A DNA stretch of 56,446 nt. Source: Bacteroidaceae bacterium. Its GTDB lineage: Bacteria > Bacteroidota > Bacteroidia > Bacteroidales > Bacteroidaceae. The stretch is taken from NCBI GenBank assembly GCA_017551845.1, contig JAFZKR010000090.1, positions 1 to 56,446 on the forward strand, in the 5' to 3' direction. Made by a program: the position numbers and the translations under genes. Of this stretch, positions 34,426-44,153 are shown piece by piece; the first letter of the stretch is position 1; each line of letters begins with the position of its first letter. Below the pieces are notes generated by a model. That model was not told the origin of the DNA and did no database searches. It worked only from the letters and a program-made list of their open reading frames with translations.

Positions 34426-34447
34426 GGCTCAAAACCTCACTTTTTTT
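34422..34447 (+). terminator. Terminator of der, embedded in the convergent gene ends
   Basis: GTGAGG/CCTCAC forms a six-base-pair stem with loop CTCAAAA followed by seven T. The der stop codon lies in the 5' arm and the stop of the convergent protease gene in the loop, so the terminator uses coding sequence of both genes. Confidence 0.8.
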
Positions 34448-36081
34448 GTCTTCCCGTTTATCTGTATCAGCCAGATGCCGGATGGGAGAGGAAGTTGTTC
34501 AACAGGGGTATCCGGACTGAATGAGCCGAAAGGTTTTCCGGATATGTCGAATACCTTTATAGGTTCACGTACTCTTTCCGCCGTAGCGCTCATTAAACCA
34601 TCTGTACCACCGGTTTTCCCTATGGTGAAACTCACGATTCCTTCGGTGTTGCGAATTCCGGTTAAGGGCGTGGTAATGTAATCGCCGTCATATACTTTCA
34701 ATGCCGGAGAACTGAACATGGTTATGCTGTCCTTTTTATTGTTAGGATAAAGATCACCTGACTCGTAACCTTTGCCCGTCATATTGTCGGCCGGTAGGAC
34801 GGCGTAGCTTTTTGTGGAAACGTTCACCTTATTGTTCAACCATCTCGTCTTATTGTAGGAGACAGAAGTCACAAGCAGTCCGGAATCCTTCTGATAACGG
34901 AACCATCCTTTATTCTGATGATTCTCCAGGATTATGAATTTGTCATCATCGTCAGTGCTGAGGCGAAATGCGTCGGCCTTGCTTCCTATGTCCTCAAGGG
35001 TGTATTTGCCGGTGGCATCGGCTTCAGGTATATCCATCCATCCCAGCGAATAGCGCTCGAAAGCGGTATAACCTGCCGGCGAGAACCCCATATTGTCATA
35101 AATTCCGTAGTCCATAATGCTCCAGGCTCCCAGACATTCCGAACTGCCAGATGAAGTGTTGTAAAAGTCAGGCAATCCGAGAACGTGTGAGAACTCATGG
35201 CAGAAAATGCCTATTCCGTCAATTATGTCATCGGAATCCCAGAACAGTTCACATGTGAGAAGGTAATTGATACGTGTCAAACCTTCAACACCGATAAGGT
35301 TCATGTCGTACTGGTGAGGCCATATCGTGTTCGGGTCAGAGCCGTTGTAATTCTCGCCGCGGCCTGCGAAAATGATTGCCATCATGTCAATCTCGCCGTC
35401 GTAATCATTGTCGTACAGATGCAAGTCGGCAAGTGAGCCGGACACGATGTTTTCGCATACTTCCTTTACCAGTTTAGCGGCATTCTCAGAGTCGTTGCCT
35501 GCCACATTGTTCCGGTTTTTGCCGTAATATTCGTAACTGTTCCTGGCGTGAATAGGACCGATGATGTCGAACTCCGGTGTAAATATTCCGTATGACTGGT
35601 CCGAGAAATAATCCTTTACGCTTCCGGTTGGGCCCTGAATCTTTTTCCCCTTGTAGGTAACAGAATCGGCATAACCTTTTTTGTTGAACTGTTCGTCAAT
35701 AATACGGATGATAGTGGAATCGTCAGAACTGAACTTGCGGTCAGGAAAATCTGCCAGTACCACGAGGCATCTGGGATTACCGGTCAGAGGGAGATTCCGG
35801 GTTTTGTATTCCCCGGGCTTGGCCGATGCCAAAAGTTTGCGGGCAGCAGGCTTGTCCAGCATGAGAGCCTTTCTCCAGATTCCGTCCTTCCCTTTTTCCA
35901 TTATGTCGCCGTCAAGTGTGGTGTAAAAGGTTCCGTATTCGTCACCCTGATATACCATACTCATGGGCTTGCCGTCAGATTGCTCTACTGTAATAGTATC
36001 TCTCCGTGCGGGCACCGCATGGCAGATTTCTGTAACCAGAAACAGGGTAAACGAGCAGAGCATGAGCCGTATGGCGTGCAT
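34429..36081 (-). CDS. Secreted M6 family metalloprotease with C-terminal sorting-like domain
   Basis: Exported zinc protease of 550 residues. A signal peptide (MHAIRLMLCSFTLFLVTEIC) is followed by a prodomain-like region, then the M6 (immune inhibitor A-like) catalytic domain with the zinc motif CHEFSHVLGLPDFYN at about residues 300-315. Further landmarks are GAWSIMDYG and the preceding DNDYDGEIDMMAIIFAG. The last 60 residues (IKVFDISGKPFGSF, PSGIWLIQINGKTKKVRF) resemble the type A C-terminal signal of T9SS cargo, though shorter than usual. The ATG at 36081 is chosen over a TTG at 36090. It starts five bases after lptB and is likely co-transcribed. Confidence 0.85.
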   Translation of the reverse strand: MHAIRLMLCSFTLFLVTEICHAVPARRDTITVEQSDGKPMSMVYQGDEYGTFYTTLDGDIMEKGKDGIWRKALMLDKPAARKLLASAKPGEYKTRNLPLTGNPRCLVVLADFPDRKFSSDDSTIIRIIDEQFNKKGYADSVTYKGKKIQGPTGSVKDYFSDQSYGIFTPEFDIIGPIHARNSYEYYGKNRNNVAGNDSENAAKLVKEVCENIVSGSLADLHLYDNDYDGEIDMMAIIFAGRGENYNGSDPNTIWPHQYDMNLIGVEGLTRINYLLTCELFWDSDDIIDGIGIFCHEFSHVLGLPDFYNTSSGSSECLGAWSIMDYGIYDNMGFSPAGYTAFERYSLGWMDIPEADATGKYTLEDIGSKADAFRLSTDDDDKFIILENHQNKGWFRYQKDSGLLVTSVSYNKTRWLNNKVNVSTKSYAVLPADNMTGKGYESGDLYPNNKKDSITMFSSPALKVYDGDYITTPLTGIRNTEGIVSFTIGKTGGTDGLMSATAERVREPIKVFDISGKPFGSFSPDTPVEQLPLPSGIWLIQINGKTKKVRF

Positions 36082-36086
36082 ATAAT

Positions 36087-36866
36087 TCAATTCTGGAAGG
36101 TTTTCTTTTTCAGCTCAAAGCTTTGACTGAGGTATTTCTCCCTAACGATGGGATTTGATGCCAGTTCTTCGGGAGTACCCTGGAACAGGATGCGTCCTTC
36201 AAACAGCAGGTATGCGCGGTCAGTTATGCTGAGGGTTTCATGCACGTTGTGGTCAGTGATAAGGATTCCTATGTTGCGATCCTTAAGTTTCCATACTATC
36301 TGCTGGATATCTTCGACGGCAATCGGGTCAACACCTGCAAATGGTTCGTCAAGCATGATGAATTTGGGCTCTATTGCTAAACAGCGGGCTATTTCAGTAC
36401 GGCGTCTTTCACCTCCTGAAAGGCGGTCGCCCAGATTCTTGCGTACTTTCTGGAGACTGAATTCCTCAATGAGACTCTCAAGTTTCTCCTTCTGGTAATC
36501 TTTTGGCTTTCCGGTCAGTTCAAGAACCGATGCTATGTTGTCCTCCACGCTCATCTTACGGAAAACGCTCGCTTCCTGGGCAAGATAACCGATGCCTGCT
36601 CTGGCGCGTTTATAGACAGGGTATTCCGTAATATCCTCGTTGTCAAGGTAGATTTTTCCTTCGTTAGGGGTAATCAGGCCTACAGTCATATAGAATGAAG
36701 TGGTCTTTCCGGCACCGTTTGGTCCTAACAGCCCGACTATCTCGCCCTGCTTTACGTCAATGGAGACATGGTTCACGACAGTGCGTTTTCCATATCGTTT
36801 GACAAGGCCCTCGGTTCTGAGAACCATTTTTTCACCGGTTGCATCAACTGTCCTGTTATCTTCCAT
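36087..36866 (-). CDS. lptB: LPS export ABC transporter ATPase LptB
   Basis: ATP-binding subunit of the LptB2FG complex that extracts lipopolysaccharide from the inner membrane. The 259-residue protein has Walker [17 protein letters not shown], the signature [16 protein letters not shown], Walker [14 protein letters not shown] and the switch histidine in [25 protein letters not shown] is the LptB-typical Q-loop region. The open frame reaches 36938, but the candidate promoter lies between, so the ATG at 36866 is chosen; a further ATG at 36827 is possible. lptF, lptG and lptC are not in the window; an LptA-like gene is 11 kb away. Confidence 0.94.
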   Translation of the reverse strand: MEDNRTVDATGEKMVLRTEGLVKRYGKRTVVNHVSIDVKQGEIVGLLGPNGAGKTTSFYMTVGLITPNEGKIYLDNEDITEYPVYKRARAGIGYLAQEASVFRKMSVEDNIASVLELTGKPKDYQKEKLESLIEEFSLQKVRKNLGDRLSGGERRRTEIARCLAIEPKFIMLDEPFAGVDPIAVEDIQQIVWKLKDRNIGILITDHNVHETLSITDRAYLLFEGRILFQGTPEELASNPIVREKYLSQSFELKKKTFQN

Positions 36867-36885
36867 AACTCGAATGCATTTGTTG

Positions 36886-36893
36886 CAAAGGTA
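36886..36893 (-). promoter_or_regulatory. Candidate lptB promoter, -7 element
   Basis: Minus-strand TACCTTTG matches TAnnTTTG and ends 19 bases before the ATG at 36866, giving a very short leader and excluding the longer open frame. Confidence 0.5.
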
Positions 36894-37044
36894 ACTTAAA
36901 TAGAGGAGAACAAACAAGAATGGAAGCAGTGAATGCAAAAAAAATACAATTTTTTTCCTTTTTGTGATTATTGAAGTAATTTCGCATTCTAAAAATCTAT
37001 GGTGAGATTAAAGAAGGAAATATCACAATTAACAATAATATAGG

Positions 37045-38418
37045 ATGGACGTAAAGTTTGAGAATGTAAGCAAGGTACAGGGCCTGCTTAGCGTTAGCCT
37101 TGTTAAGGCTGATTATCAGGAAAATGTGGATAAAGCACTGAAAGAAGCAAGAAAAAAAGCACAGATGCCGGGTTTCCGCCCCGGAATGGTTCCCATGTCT
37201 CTTGTCCAAAAGATGTACGGCAAGGCCATCAAAGCGGACGAGATTAACAAGATACTTCAGGATAAGGTTTTCAGCTATATAAAGGATAACAAGTTAGATA
37301 TGCTTGGCGAGCCTCTTCCCAATGATGAGAAGGAAAAAGGGATGAATCTTGACGATGATGACATGACATTCTATTTCGATATTGCGCTGGCTCCTCAGTT
37401 TGACGTGAACGTGAACAAGGATGACTCAATAACTTATTATGAGATAAAGGTGACCGACGAGATGGTGGATAATCAGGTGAAAGGTTACACCCGTCAGTTC
37501 GGCAAATATGAACAGGTCGATTCCTATGCAGATGGCGATATCGTAAAGGGTCTTCTTACCGAGCTTGAGAAAGACGGCTCACCCAAGGAGAACGGAATTG
37601 TGGTTGAAGGAGCGACGGTAATGCCTCAGTTCTTGAAAAATGACAAGGAGAAGTCTCTTTTCAAGAACGCTGTGAAGGGGGCAAAGGTGGTTTTCAATCC
37701 CTCCAAGGCGTATGACGGAAATGAAGTGGAGATATCATCTCTGCTTAACAGGAAAAAAGAGGAAGTGGCTGGCGTGAATTCGGATTTCAGCCTTGAAATC
37801 CAGGATATCACCCGTTTTGTTGATGCTGAACTCGGCCAGGAACTCTTTGACCGTGTGTTCGGCAACGGATCCGTTGACAGTGAAAGTGCTTTCCGTGCCA
37901 AGGTTGAGGAGTCGATTGCCGCAAGTTTTGTTCCTGACAGCGATTACAAGTTCATGCTGGATGCCAAGAAATATTTTATGGAGAAGACGGGCAAACTTGA
38001 ATATGCTGACGAGCTGCTCAAACGTATCATGAAGGCTAACCGCAAGGATGACTCCAAGGATAATGTTGACGAAACATTCGACCGCAGTTTAGAGGAGCTC
38101 ACATGGCATCTTATCCAAGAGAAGCTGGTGGAGAAATATTCAATCAAGGTTGAGGATGACGATGTCAAGGCCATGGCCCGTGAGGCAACCCGTGCCCAGT
38201 TCGCCCAGTACGGTATGATGAATCTGCCGGATGACCTCCTTGACAACTATTCAAAGGAGATGCTCAAGAAACGTGAGACTGTTGACGGACTTGTAAACCG
38301 TGCCATCGAGAGCAAACTGACAGCTGCCCTTAAGAAGGATGTCAAACTCAAGAAGAAGAAGGTGGGCGTAGAGGAGTTCAACAAACTGTTCGAGACTCCA
38401 TCGGTTACCGGCAAGTAA
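37045..38418 (+). CDS. tig: Trigger factor
   Basis: Ribosome-associated chaperone that meets nascent chains, 457 residues. The N-terminal ribosome-binding domain carries [18 protein letters not shown], where E. coli has the GFRxGKVP signature; here M replaces K. The middle region is a diverged FKBP-like domain (about residues 150-245) and the C-terminal part is helical and charged. The gene ends with a one-base overlap to an ATG that could start clpP (TAATG). The tig-clpP-clpX order is the common one in bacteria. A weak TAATTTCG sequence at 36977 could be its promoter. Confidence 0.93.
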   Translation: MDVKFENVSKVQGLLSVSLVKADYQENVDKALKEARKKAQMPGFRPGMVPMSLVQKMYGKAIKADEINKILQDKVFSYIKDNKLDMLGEPLPNDEKEKGMNLDDDDMTFYFDIALAPQFDVNVNKDDSITYYEIKVTDEMVDNQVKGYTRQFGKYEQVDSYADGDIVKGLLTELEKDGSPKENGIVVEGATVMPQFLKNDKEKSLFKNAVKGAKVVFNPSKAYDGNEVEISSLLNRKKEEVAGVNSDFSLEIQDITRFVDAELGQELFDRVFGNGSVDSESAFRAKVEESIAASFVPDSDYKFMLDAKKYFMEKTGKLEYADELLKRIMKANRKDDSKDNVDETFDRSLEELTWHLIQEKLVEKYSIKVEDDDVKAMAREATRAQFAQYGMMNLPDDLLDNYSKEMLKKRETVDGLVNRAIESKLTAALKKDVKLKKKKVGVEEFNKLFETPSVTGK

Positions 38419-38453
38419 TGGTTTTTGAAAAGCAGAACGATCAGAGGCTGAAT

Positions 38454-39119
38454 ATGGACGATTTCAGAAAATATGCAGTAGGACATCTTGGCCTGAACAG
38501 TCAGACACTTGATGATGTGATCAAGGCTGAATCACAATATCTTAACCCGTACATTCTGGAGGAACGCCAGTTGAATGTAACCCAGATGGACGTATTCTCC
38601 CGTCTCATGATGGACCGTATCATTTTTCTCGGCACGGAAATCAGTGACTACACGGCAAATACCATTCAGGCCCAGTTGCTCTATCTGGACTCAGTCGATT
38701 CTTCCAAGGAGATATCCATATACCTGAATTCACCTGGTGGAAGCGTAACCGCAGGACTTGGTATTTATGACACCATGCAGTTCATCACGAGCCCCGTGGC
38801 CACAATCTGTACCGGTATGGCAGCAAGTATGGCAGCGGTATTGCTTGTGGCAGGCCAGGAGGGAAAGAGATCGGCTCTTCCCCACAGCCGCGTGATGATA
38901 CATCAGCCTCTCGGAGGAGCCCAGGGACAAGCCAGCGACATCGAGATAACTGCACGTGAAATCCAGAAGATGAAGAAAGAGCTTTATACCATAATATCGG
39001 AGCATTCACATACTCCGTATGACAAGGTGTGGGCTGACAGTGACCGTGACTATTGGATGACAGCTCAAGAGGCCAAGGAGTATGGTATGATTGACCAGAT
39101 ACTGGAAAAACGCAAGTAA
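38454..39119 (+). CDS. clpP: ATP-dependent Clp protease proteolytic subunit
   Basis: Serine peptidase subunit that forms the tetradecameric chamber capped by ClpX. From [13 protein letters not shown] the protein has 221 residues, the usual Bacteroidota N-terminus. The catalytic serine is in [13 protein letters not shown], the histidine in [12 protein letters not shown], and the aspartate follows in the [15 protein letters not shown] region; INSPGGS appears as [11 protein letters not shown]. An in-frame ATG at 38418 overlapping the tig stop would add 12 residues and is possible. Confidence 0.94.
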   Translation: MDDFRKYAVGHLGLNSQTLDDVIKAESQYLNPYILEERQLNVTQMDVFSRLMMDRIIFLGTEISDYTANTIQAQLLYLDSVDSSKEISIYLNSPGGSVTAGLGIYDTMQFITSPVATICTGMAASMAAVLLVAGQEGKRSALPHSRVMIHQPLGGAQGQASDIEITAREIQKMKKELYTIISEHSHTPYDKVWADSDRDYWMTAQEAKEYGMIDQILEKRK

Positions 39120-39130
39120 TTGAGGTGAAT

Positions 39131-40363
39131 ATGGCAGGGGGAAAAAAGGGCAGGTACTGCGGATTCTGCGGTCGTTCGGACAAGGATGTCGAACTGCTGA
39201 TTACAGGTCTTGACTCTTGTATATGCAACGAATGCGCGGAGCGTGCAGCCGAGATAGTCCATGAATCCAAACCCTCAATGAAAAAGAGCTTGCTGCAGTT
39301 CGACAGCATCCCGAAACCTCAGGAGATAAAAAAGTTTCTTGATGACTATGTGATAGGTCAGGATGCAGCCAAGATATACTTGTCAGTAGCGGTTTACAAC
39401 CATTACAAAAGGATAACCCAACCGGTGACAGAGGAGGATGTTGACATAGAGAAAAGCAACATCATTCTTGTGGGTGCCACCGGAACAGGCAAGACGCTGC
39501 TTGCCAAGACTATCGCCAGGTTGCTGAAAGTGCCTTTCACCATAGTTGATGCTACTGTTCTTACTGAGGCAGGTTATGTGGGAGAGGATGTGGAAAGCAT
39601 TCTTTCACGTCTGCTTCAGGTGGCAGATTATGATGTGGCCGCCGCGGAACGGGGTATCGTGTTTATAGACGAGATTGACAAGATAGCAAGGAAGAGCGAC
39701 AATCCGTCCATAACGCGCGACGTGAGTGGCGAGGGTGTACAGCAAGGACTTCTGAAACTTTTGGAAGGCTCTGTAGTGAATGTCCCGCCTCAGGGCGGAC
39801 GTAAACATCCGGAACAGAAGTTCATCCAGGTTGACACGAAAAACATCCTGTTCATTTGTGGCGGAGCCTTTGACGGTATTGAACGCAAGATAGCCAGCCG
39901 CCTTAATACACAGGTGGTGGGATTCGATTCAGTAGAACAGCGGAGCAGAGTGGATTTCAATAATATTATGAGATATGTTGCCCCACAGGACCTGAAGGCT
40001 TACGGATTGATTCCGGAGATAATAGGACGCCTGCCTGTGGTTACCAGTCTCCAGCCTCTTGACCGTGATGCTTTGCTCAGAATCCTGACTGAACCAAAGA
40101 ATTCCATCATCAGACAGTATGTCAAGCTTTTTGCTATTGACGGTGTGAAACTCTCTTTTGATCCGGAGGTCCTGGAATATGTGGTAGATAAGGCCATCGA
40201 ATTCAAGTTGGGTGCCAGAGGACTCAGGTCAATAGTTGAAACAATTATGGTGGAGGCTATGTACAACACGCCTTCAACCGGGTCTAAGAAGTATGTCGTA
40301 ACTCTTGATTATGCAAAACAGCAGATTGAGAAGGCTGACGGTACAGTTTTAGACAAAATCTGA
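39131..40363 (+). CDS. clpX: ATP-dependent Clp protease ATP-binding subunit ClpX
   Basis: AAA+ unfoldase of 410 residues that feeds substrates to ClpP. The N-terminal zinc domain is visible as CGFCGRS and CICNEC. The AAA module has Walker [17 protein letters not shown], Walker [15 protein letters not shown], the RKH-type pore region near [18 protein letters not shown] and the ClpP-binding-loop region near [10 protein letters not shown]. The ATG at 39131 is preferred over a GTG two codons upstream. clpP ends 11 bases upstream. Confidence 0.96.
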   Translation: MAGGKKGRYCGFCGRSDKDVELLITGLDSCICNECAERAAEIVHESKPSMKKSLLQFDSIPKPQEIKKFLDDYVIGQDAAKIYLSVAVYNHYKRITQPVTEEDVDIEKSNIILVGATGTGKTLLAKTIARLLKVPFTIVDATVLTEAGYVGEDVESILSRLLQVADYDVAAAERGIVFIDEIDKIARKSDNPSITRDVSGEGVQQGLLKLLEGSVVNVPPQGGRKHPEQKFIQVDTKNILFICGGAFDGIERKIASRLNTQVVGFDSVEQRSRVDFNNIMRYVAPQDLKAYGLIPEIIGRLPVVTSLQPLDRDALLRILTEPKNSIIRQYVKLFAIDGVKLSFDPEVLEYVVDKAIEFKLGARGLRSIVETIMVEAMYNTPSTGSKKYVVTLDYAKQQIEKADGTVLDKI

Positions 40364-40407
40364 GTTTTTTTAAGATAAAAAGTTTGCAAGTTTGACAGAC
40401 TTGTGTT

Positions 40408-40415
40408 TAACTTTG
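40408..40415 (+). promoter_or_regulatory. Candidate recQ promoter, -7 element
   Basis: TAACTTTG matches TAnnTTTG; TTTG at 40383-40386 is 21 bases upstream. The recQ start follows 44 bases later. Confidence 0.45.
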
Positions 40416-40458
40416 TTTTCAATCCGGTTAGCGGATAGAACTCCTTTTTTCAGATTAT

Positions 40459-42642
40459 ATGGCGAAAAATAACATAAATATTGCGGAGGTACTTAAAGTC
40501 CATTTCGGATTTGACACATTCAAAGGTGACCAGGAGGCTATCATCAGGAATTTGTTGGCTGGCAGGGATACTTTTGTGCTTATGCCCACCGGAGGGGGAA
40601 AATCCCTGTGCTACCAGTTGCCGGCAATAGTGATGGACGGCACCGCAATAGTGATTTCACCTCTTATCGCCCTGATGAAAAACCAGGTGGATGCCATGAG
40701 AAACATGGGTGAGGAGGATGGAATAGCCCATTTCATCAATTCCTCGCTGAACAAGGCTTCCATCGACCTTGTAAAAGCTGACATACTTGAAGGCAAGACA
40801 AAACTTCTTTATGTGGCTCCGGAGTCGTTGACAAAGGAGGAGAACGTGGAGTTCCTGAAGAAAATCAAGATATCTTTCTACGCTATCGACGAGGCTCACT
40901 GCATCTCCGAATGGGGACACGATTTCAGACCGGAATACCGTAGAATAAGACCTATTGTCAATGAGATAGGGGAAGCGCCCATCATAGCTCTGACAGCTAC
41001 CGCTACGAACAAGGTGCGGGATGACATCAAGAAAAACCTGGGAATTCATGATGCCGATGATTTCAAGTCCTCGTTCAACCGTCCCAATCTTTATTACGAG
41101 GTTCGGCCCAAATCCAAGAACATAGACAAGGAGATAATCAGGTTCATCAAGTCCAATCCGGGAAAATCAGGCATTATTTACTGCCTCTCCCGCAAGAAAG
41201 TGGAGGAGTTGGCTGAGATACTTCAGGCCAATGAGATATCGGCAATGGCTTATCATGCAGGTATGGAAGCCGCTGCCCGTTCCAGTACACAGGATGCCTT
41301 CATCATGGAGAAGATAGACGTGATAGTGGCTACAATAGCGTTCGGGATGGGTATTGACAAGCCTGATGTGCGTTATGTTATACATTATGACATACCCAAG
41401 AGCCTTGAAGGTTATTATCAGGAAACGGGCCGTGCCGGCCGTGACGGCGGTGAAGGTCAGTGTATAGCGTTCTATAACAGCAAGGATGTCCAGAAACTGG
41501 AGAAATTTCTGGAGGGTAAGCCGCTTGCCGAACAGGATATAGGCCGTCAACTTCTGGCTGAGACTACAGCTTACTGTGAATCTTCGGTCTGCCGGCGTAA
41601 GCTCCTGCTTCACTATTTCGGTGAAAACTATGAGGAGGAAAACTGTGGTAACTGCGACAACTGTCTGAATCCCAAGAAACGCGTTGAGGCTCAGCAATTG
41701 CTGGAAACTGTGCTGGAAGTGATATCGGCGGTCAAGGAGAATTTCAAGGCGGATTATATTGTAGATATCCTGCTCGGAAATGAGACATCGGCCGTGACAG
41801 ACCACATGCATGAGGACCTTGAGGTGTTCGGTGCAGGTTCCGATGAAGAGGAAAAGACATGGAACGCTGTAATACGCCAGGCTTTGATAGCAGGTTATAT
41901 CCGGAAGGACGTGGAGAATTACGGCTTGCTCAAGATAACCGATGAGGGACGTGATTTCATGGAGAACCCAAAATCTTTCATGATTGTGGAAGACAAGGAC
42001 TTCGACGATGATGAGACTGAGGGTCCCATCCGCGGTGGAGGTTCCTTTGCTGTTGACCCCGAACTCTATTCCATGCTCAAGGACCTGCGCAAGAAGATAT
42101 CCAAGCATCTTGAGCTGCCTCCATATGTCATATTCCAGGATCCGTCACTGGAGGCTATGGCCACTACATATCCTGTGACCATGGAGGAATTGCAGAATAT
42201 ACCGGGCGTGGGCGCCGGTAAGGCAAAGCGCTACGGTCAGGATTTCATTGATCTCATCAAGCGGCATGTAGAGGAGAATGAAATAGAGCGTCCGGAGGAC
42301 CTTAGGGTAAGAACCGTTCCCAATAAGTCCAAGCTTAAGGTCAGCATCATTCAGAGCATAGACATGAAGGTGGCTCTTGATGACATAGCCATAAGCAAGG
42401 GAATTGACTTCGATGAGCTGCTCACTGAGGTTGAGGCTATCGTTTATTCAGGCACAAAACTGAATATCAATTACTTCATCGAGAGCGTTATGGATGAGGA
42501 CCGCGCCGAGGATATTTATGAATATTTCAGGGAGTCTGAGAGTGATTCCATAGACGATGCTCTTGATGAACTGGGCAATGATTATTCGGAGGAGGAAATA
42601 CGCCTTGTCAGAATAAAATTCATATCCGATATGGCTAATTGA
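40459..42642 (+). CDS. recQ: ATP-dependent DNA helicase RecQ
   Basis: 3'-5' DNA helicase of recombination and replication repair, 727 residues. Helicase motifs include LMPTGGGKSLCYQLPA (Walker A), AIDEAHCISEWGHDFRPEY (DEAH box), LTATAT and QETGRAGRDG (motif VI). The RecQ zinc module has four cysteines in ESSVCRRKLLLHYFG and NCGNCDNC. A winged-helix domain and an HRDC domain (around VTMEELQNIPGVGAGKAKRY) follow, and an additional acidic C-terminal region of about 130 residues extends beyond the E. coli length, as in other Bacteroidota RecQ proteins. Confidence 0.95.
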   Translation: MAKNNINIAEVLKVHFGFDTFKGDQEAIIRNLLAGRDTFVLMPTGGGKSLCYQLPAIVMDGTAIVISPLIALMKNQVDAMRNMGEEDGIAHFINSSLNKASIDLVKADILEGKTKLLYVAPESLTKEENVEFLKKIKISFYAIDEAHCISEWGHDFRPEYRRIRPIVNEIGEAPIIALTATATNKVRDDIKKNLGIHDADDFKSSFNRPNLYYEVRPKSKNIDKEIIRFIKSNPGKSGIIYCLSRKKVEELAEILQANEISAMAYHAGMEAAARSSTQDAFIMEKIDVIVATIAFGMGIDKPDVRYVIHYDIPKSLEGYYQETGRAGRDGGEGQCIAFYNSKDVQKLEKFLEGKPLAEQDIGRQLLAETTAYCESSVCRRKLLLHYFGENYEEENCGNCDNCLNPKKRVEAQQLLETVLEVISAVKENFKADYIVDILLGNETSAVTDHMHEDLEVFGAGSDEEEKTWNAVIRQALIAGYIRKDVENYGLLKITDEGRDFMENPKSFMIVEDKDFDDDETEGPIRGGGSFAVDPELYSMLKDLRKKISKHLELPPYVIFQDPSLEAMATTYPVTMEELQNIPGVGAGKAKRYGQDFIDLIKRHVEENEIERPEDLRVRTVPNKSKLKVSIIQSIDMKVALDDIAISKGIDFDELLTEVEAIVYSGTKLNINYFIESVMDEDRAEDIYEYFRESESDSIDDALDELGNDYSEEEIRLVRIKFISDMAN

Positions 42643-42677
42643 ATTTAGAAAGTATAACAACATAAATACATAACAAG

Positions 42678-44153
42678 ATGTCATTTTTAGAAGATAGGGT
42701 AGTTATGGAAGGACTGACTTTCGATGATGTTCTTCTTATGCCGGCATATTCGGAGGTGCTTCCGCGTGAGGTGTCACTTGCATCGCGTTTCTCCCGAAAC
42801 ATTTCATTGAACCTGCCGTTCGTGACAGCTGCAATGGATACCGTGACAGAGTCCGGCATGGCCATTGCGATAGCACGAGAGGGAGGTATCGGAGTCATAC
42901 ACAAGAATATGTCCATCCAGGAGCAGGCCCGTCAGGTGGCAATCGTCAAACGTGCTGAGAACGGCATGATTTATGATCCGGTGACAATCCATCGCGAGAA
43001 CACCATACGTGACGCCCTTGCTCTTATGGCTGAGTACCACATAGGCGGTATTCCCGTAGTGGAGACCGACGGCAAGCTTTGCGGTATTGTTACCAATCGC
43101 GACCTCCGTTTCCAGCGTAACTATGATGTGAAGATTGAGGATGTCATGACCAAGGAGAATCTTGTCACTACATATCAGCAGGTTGACATGGAAGCTGCTT
43201 CACAGATTCTGCAGGAGAACAAGATCGAGAAACTGCCGGTCGTTGACAACAACGGTAAGCTGATAGGCCTTATCACCTACAAGGATATAACCAAGGCCAA
43301 GGATAAACCTATGGCATGCAAGGACAGCAAGGGCCGTCTGCGTGTGGCCGGCGGTGTGGGTGTTACAGCCGATTCAATGGATCGTATAGAGGCTCTTGTC
43401 GAGGCCGGTGTAGATGCAATAGTAATTGATACAGCTCACGGTCATTCCCGTTCAGTGGTTGAGAAACTTAAGGAGGCCAAGGCCAGTTTTAAGAATATTG
43501 ACATAGTAGTGGGTAACATTGCGACGGCCGCTGCCGCCAAGCTTCTGGTGGATGCCGGAGCCGATGCTGTCAAGGTTGGCATAGGACCGGGTTCCATCTG
43601 TACGACACGTATCATTGCCGGTATAGGAGTACCTCAGATTTCGGCAATATATGATGTGGCAAAGGCTATCAAGGGTTCCGGCGTTCCTGTCATAGCCGAT
43701 GGCGGCCTCCGTTACTCCGGCGATGTGGTCAAGGCTCTCGCGGCAGGTGGCGACAGCGTAATGTTCGGTTCACTTGTGGCCGGTACCGAGGAGTCACCCG
43801 GTGAGACCATCATATTCAACGGACGTAAATTCAAATCATACCGTGGTATGGGCTCACTTGAGGCTATGGAGAACGGCTCAAAGGACCGTTACTTCCAGGC
43901 AGGTGAGAAGGATGTCAAGAAACTTGTTCCGGAGGGCATTGCAGCCCGCGTACCTTATAAAGGCACTCTCTACGAAGTGGTTTACCAGCTTGCAGGCGGT
44001 CTGCGTTCAGGTATGGGTTACTGCGGTGCAGCCAATATTGACAAGTTGCATGACGCCAAGTTCGTACGCATAACCAATGCCGGAATGAACGAGAGTCATC
44101 CGCATGATGTGGCCATTACAAGTGAGGCTCCCAACTATAGTCGTCACGAATGA
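42678..44153 (+). CDS. guaB: Inosine-5'-monophosphate dehydrogenase
   Basis: Oxidises IMP to XMP, the committed step to GMP. The 491-residue protein has the barrel start [19 protein letters not shown], two CBS domains inserted at about residues 95-215, the catalytic cysteine loop [15 protein letters not shown] (about 300-315), and the flap region with [10 protein letters not shown]. All catalytic residues are visible. Its last codons overlap the next gene by ATGA, so GuaB expression is linked to the downstream outer-membrane chaperone genes. Confidence 0.96.
   Translation: MSFLEDRVVMEGLTFDDVLLMPAYSEVLPREVSLASRFSRNISLNLPFVTAAMDTVTESGMAIAIAREGGIGVIHKNMSIQEQARQVAIVKRAENGMIYDPVTIHRENTIRDALALMAEYHIGGIPVVETDGKLCGIVTNRDLRFQRNYDVKIEDVMTKENLVTTYQQVDMEAASQILQENKIEKLPVVDNNGKLIGLITYKDITKAKDKPMACKDSKGRLRVAGGVGVTADSMDRIEALVEAGVDAIVIDTAHGHSRSVVEKLKEAKASFKNIDIVVGNIATAAAAKLLVDAGADAVKVGIGPGSICTTRIIAGIGVPQISAIYDVAKAIKGSGVPVIADGGLRYSGDVVKALAAGGDSVMFGSLVAGTEESPGETIIFNGRKFKSYRGMGSLEAMENGSKDRYFQAGEKDVKKLVPEGIAARVPYKGTLYEVVYQLAGGLRSGMGYCGAANIDKLHDAKFVRITNAGMNESHPHDVAITSEAPNYSRHE

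Noticed and set aside
38949..38964. Second CACGTG-centred parS-like sequence in clpP
   Set aside because: Only about 10 of 16 positions fit, and it encodes conserved ClpP residues.
41167..42108. Open frame of 313 codons on the minus strand opposite recQ
   Set aside because: It lies wholly within the recQ coding region, has a composition rich in Leu, His and Cys typical of an antisense shadow, and shows no domain.
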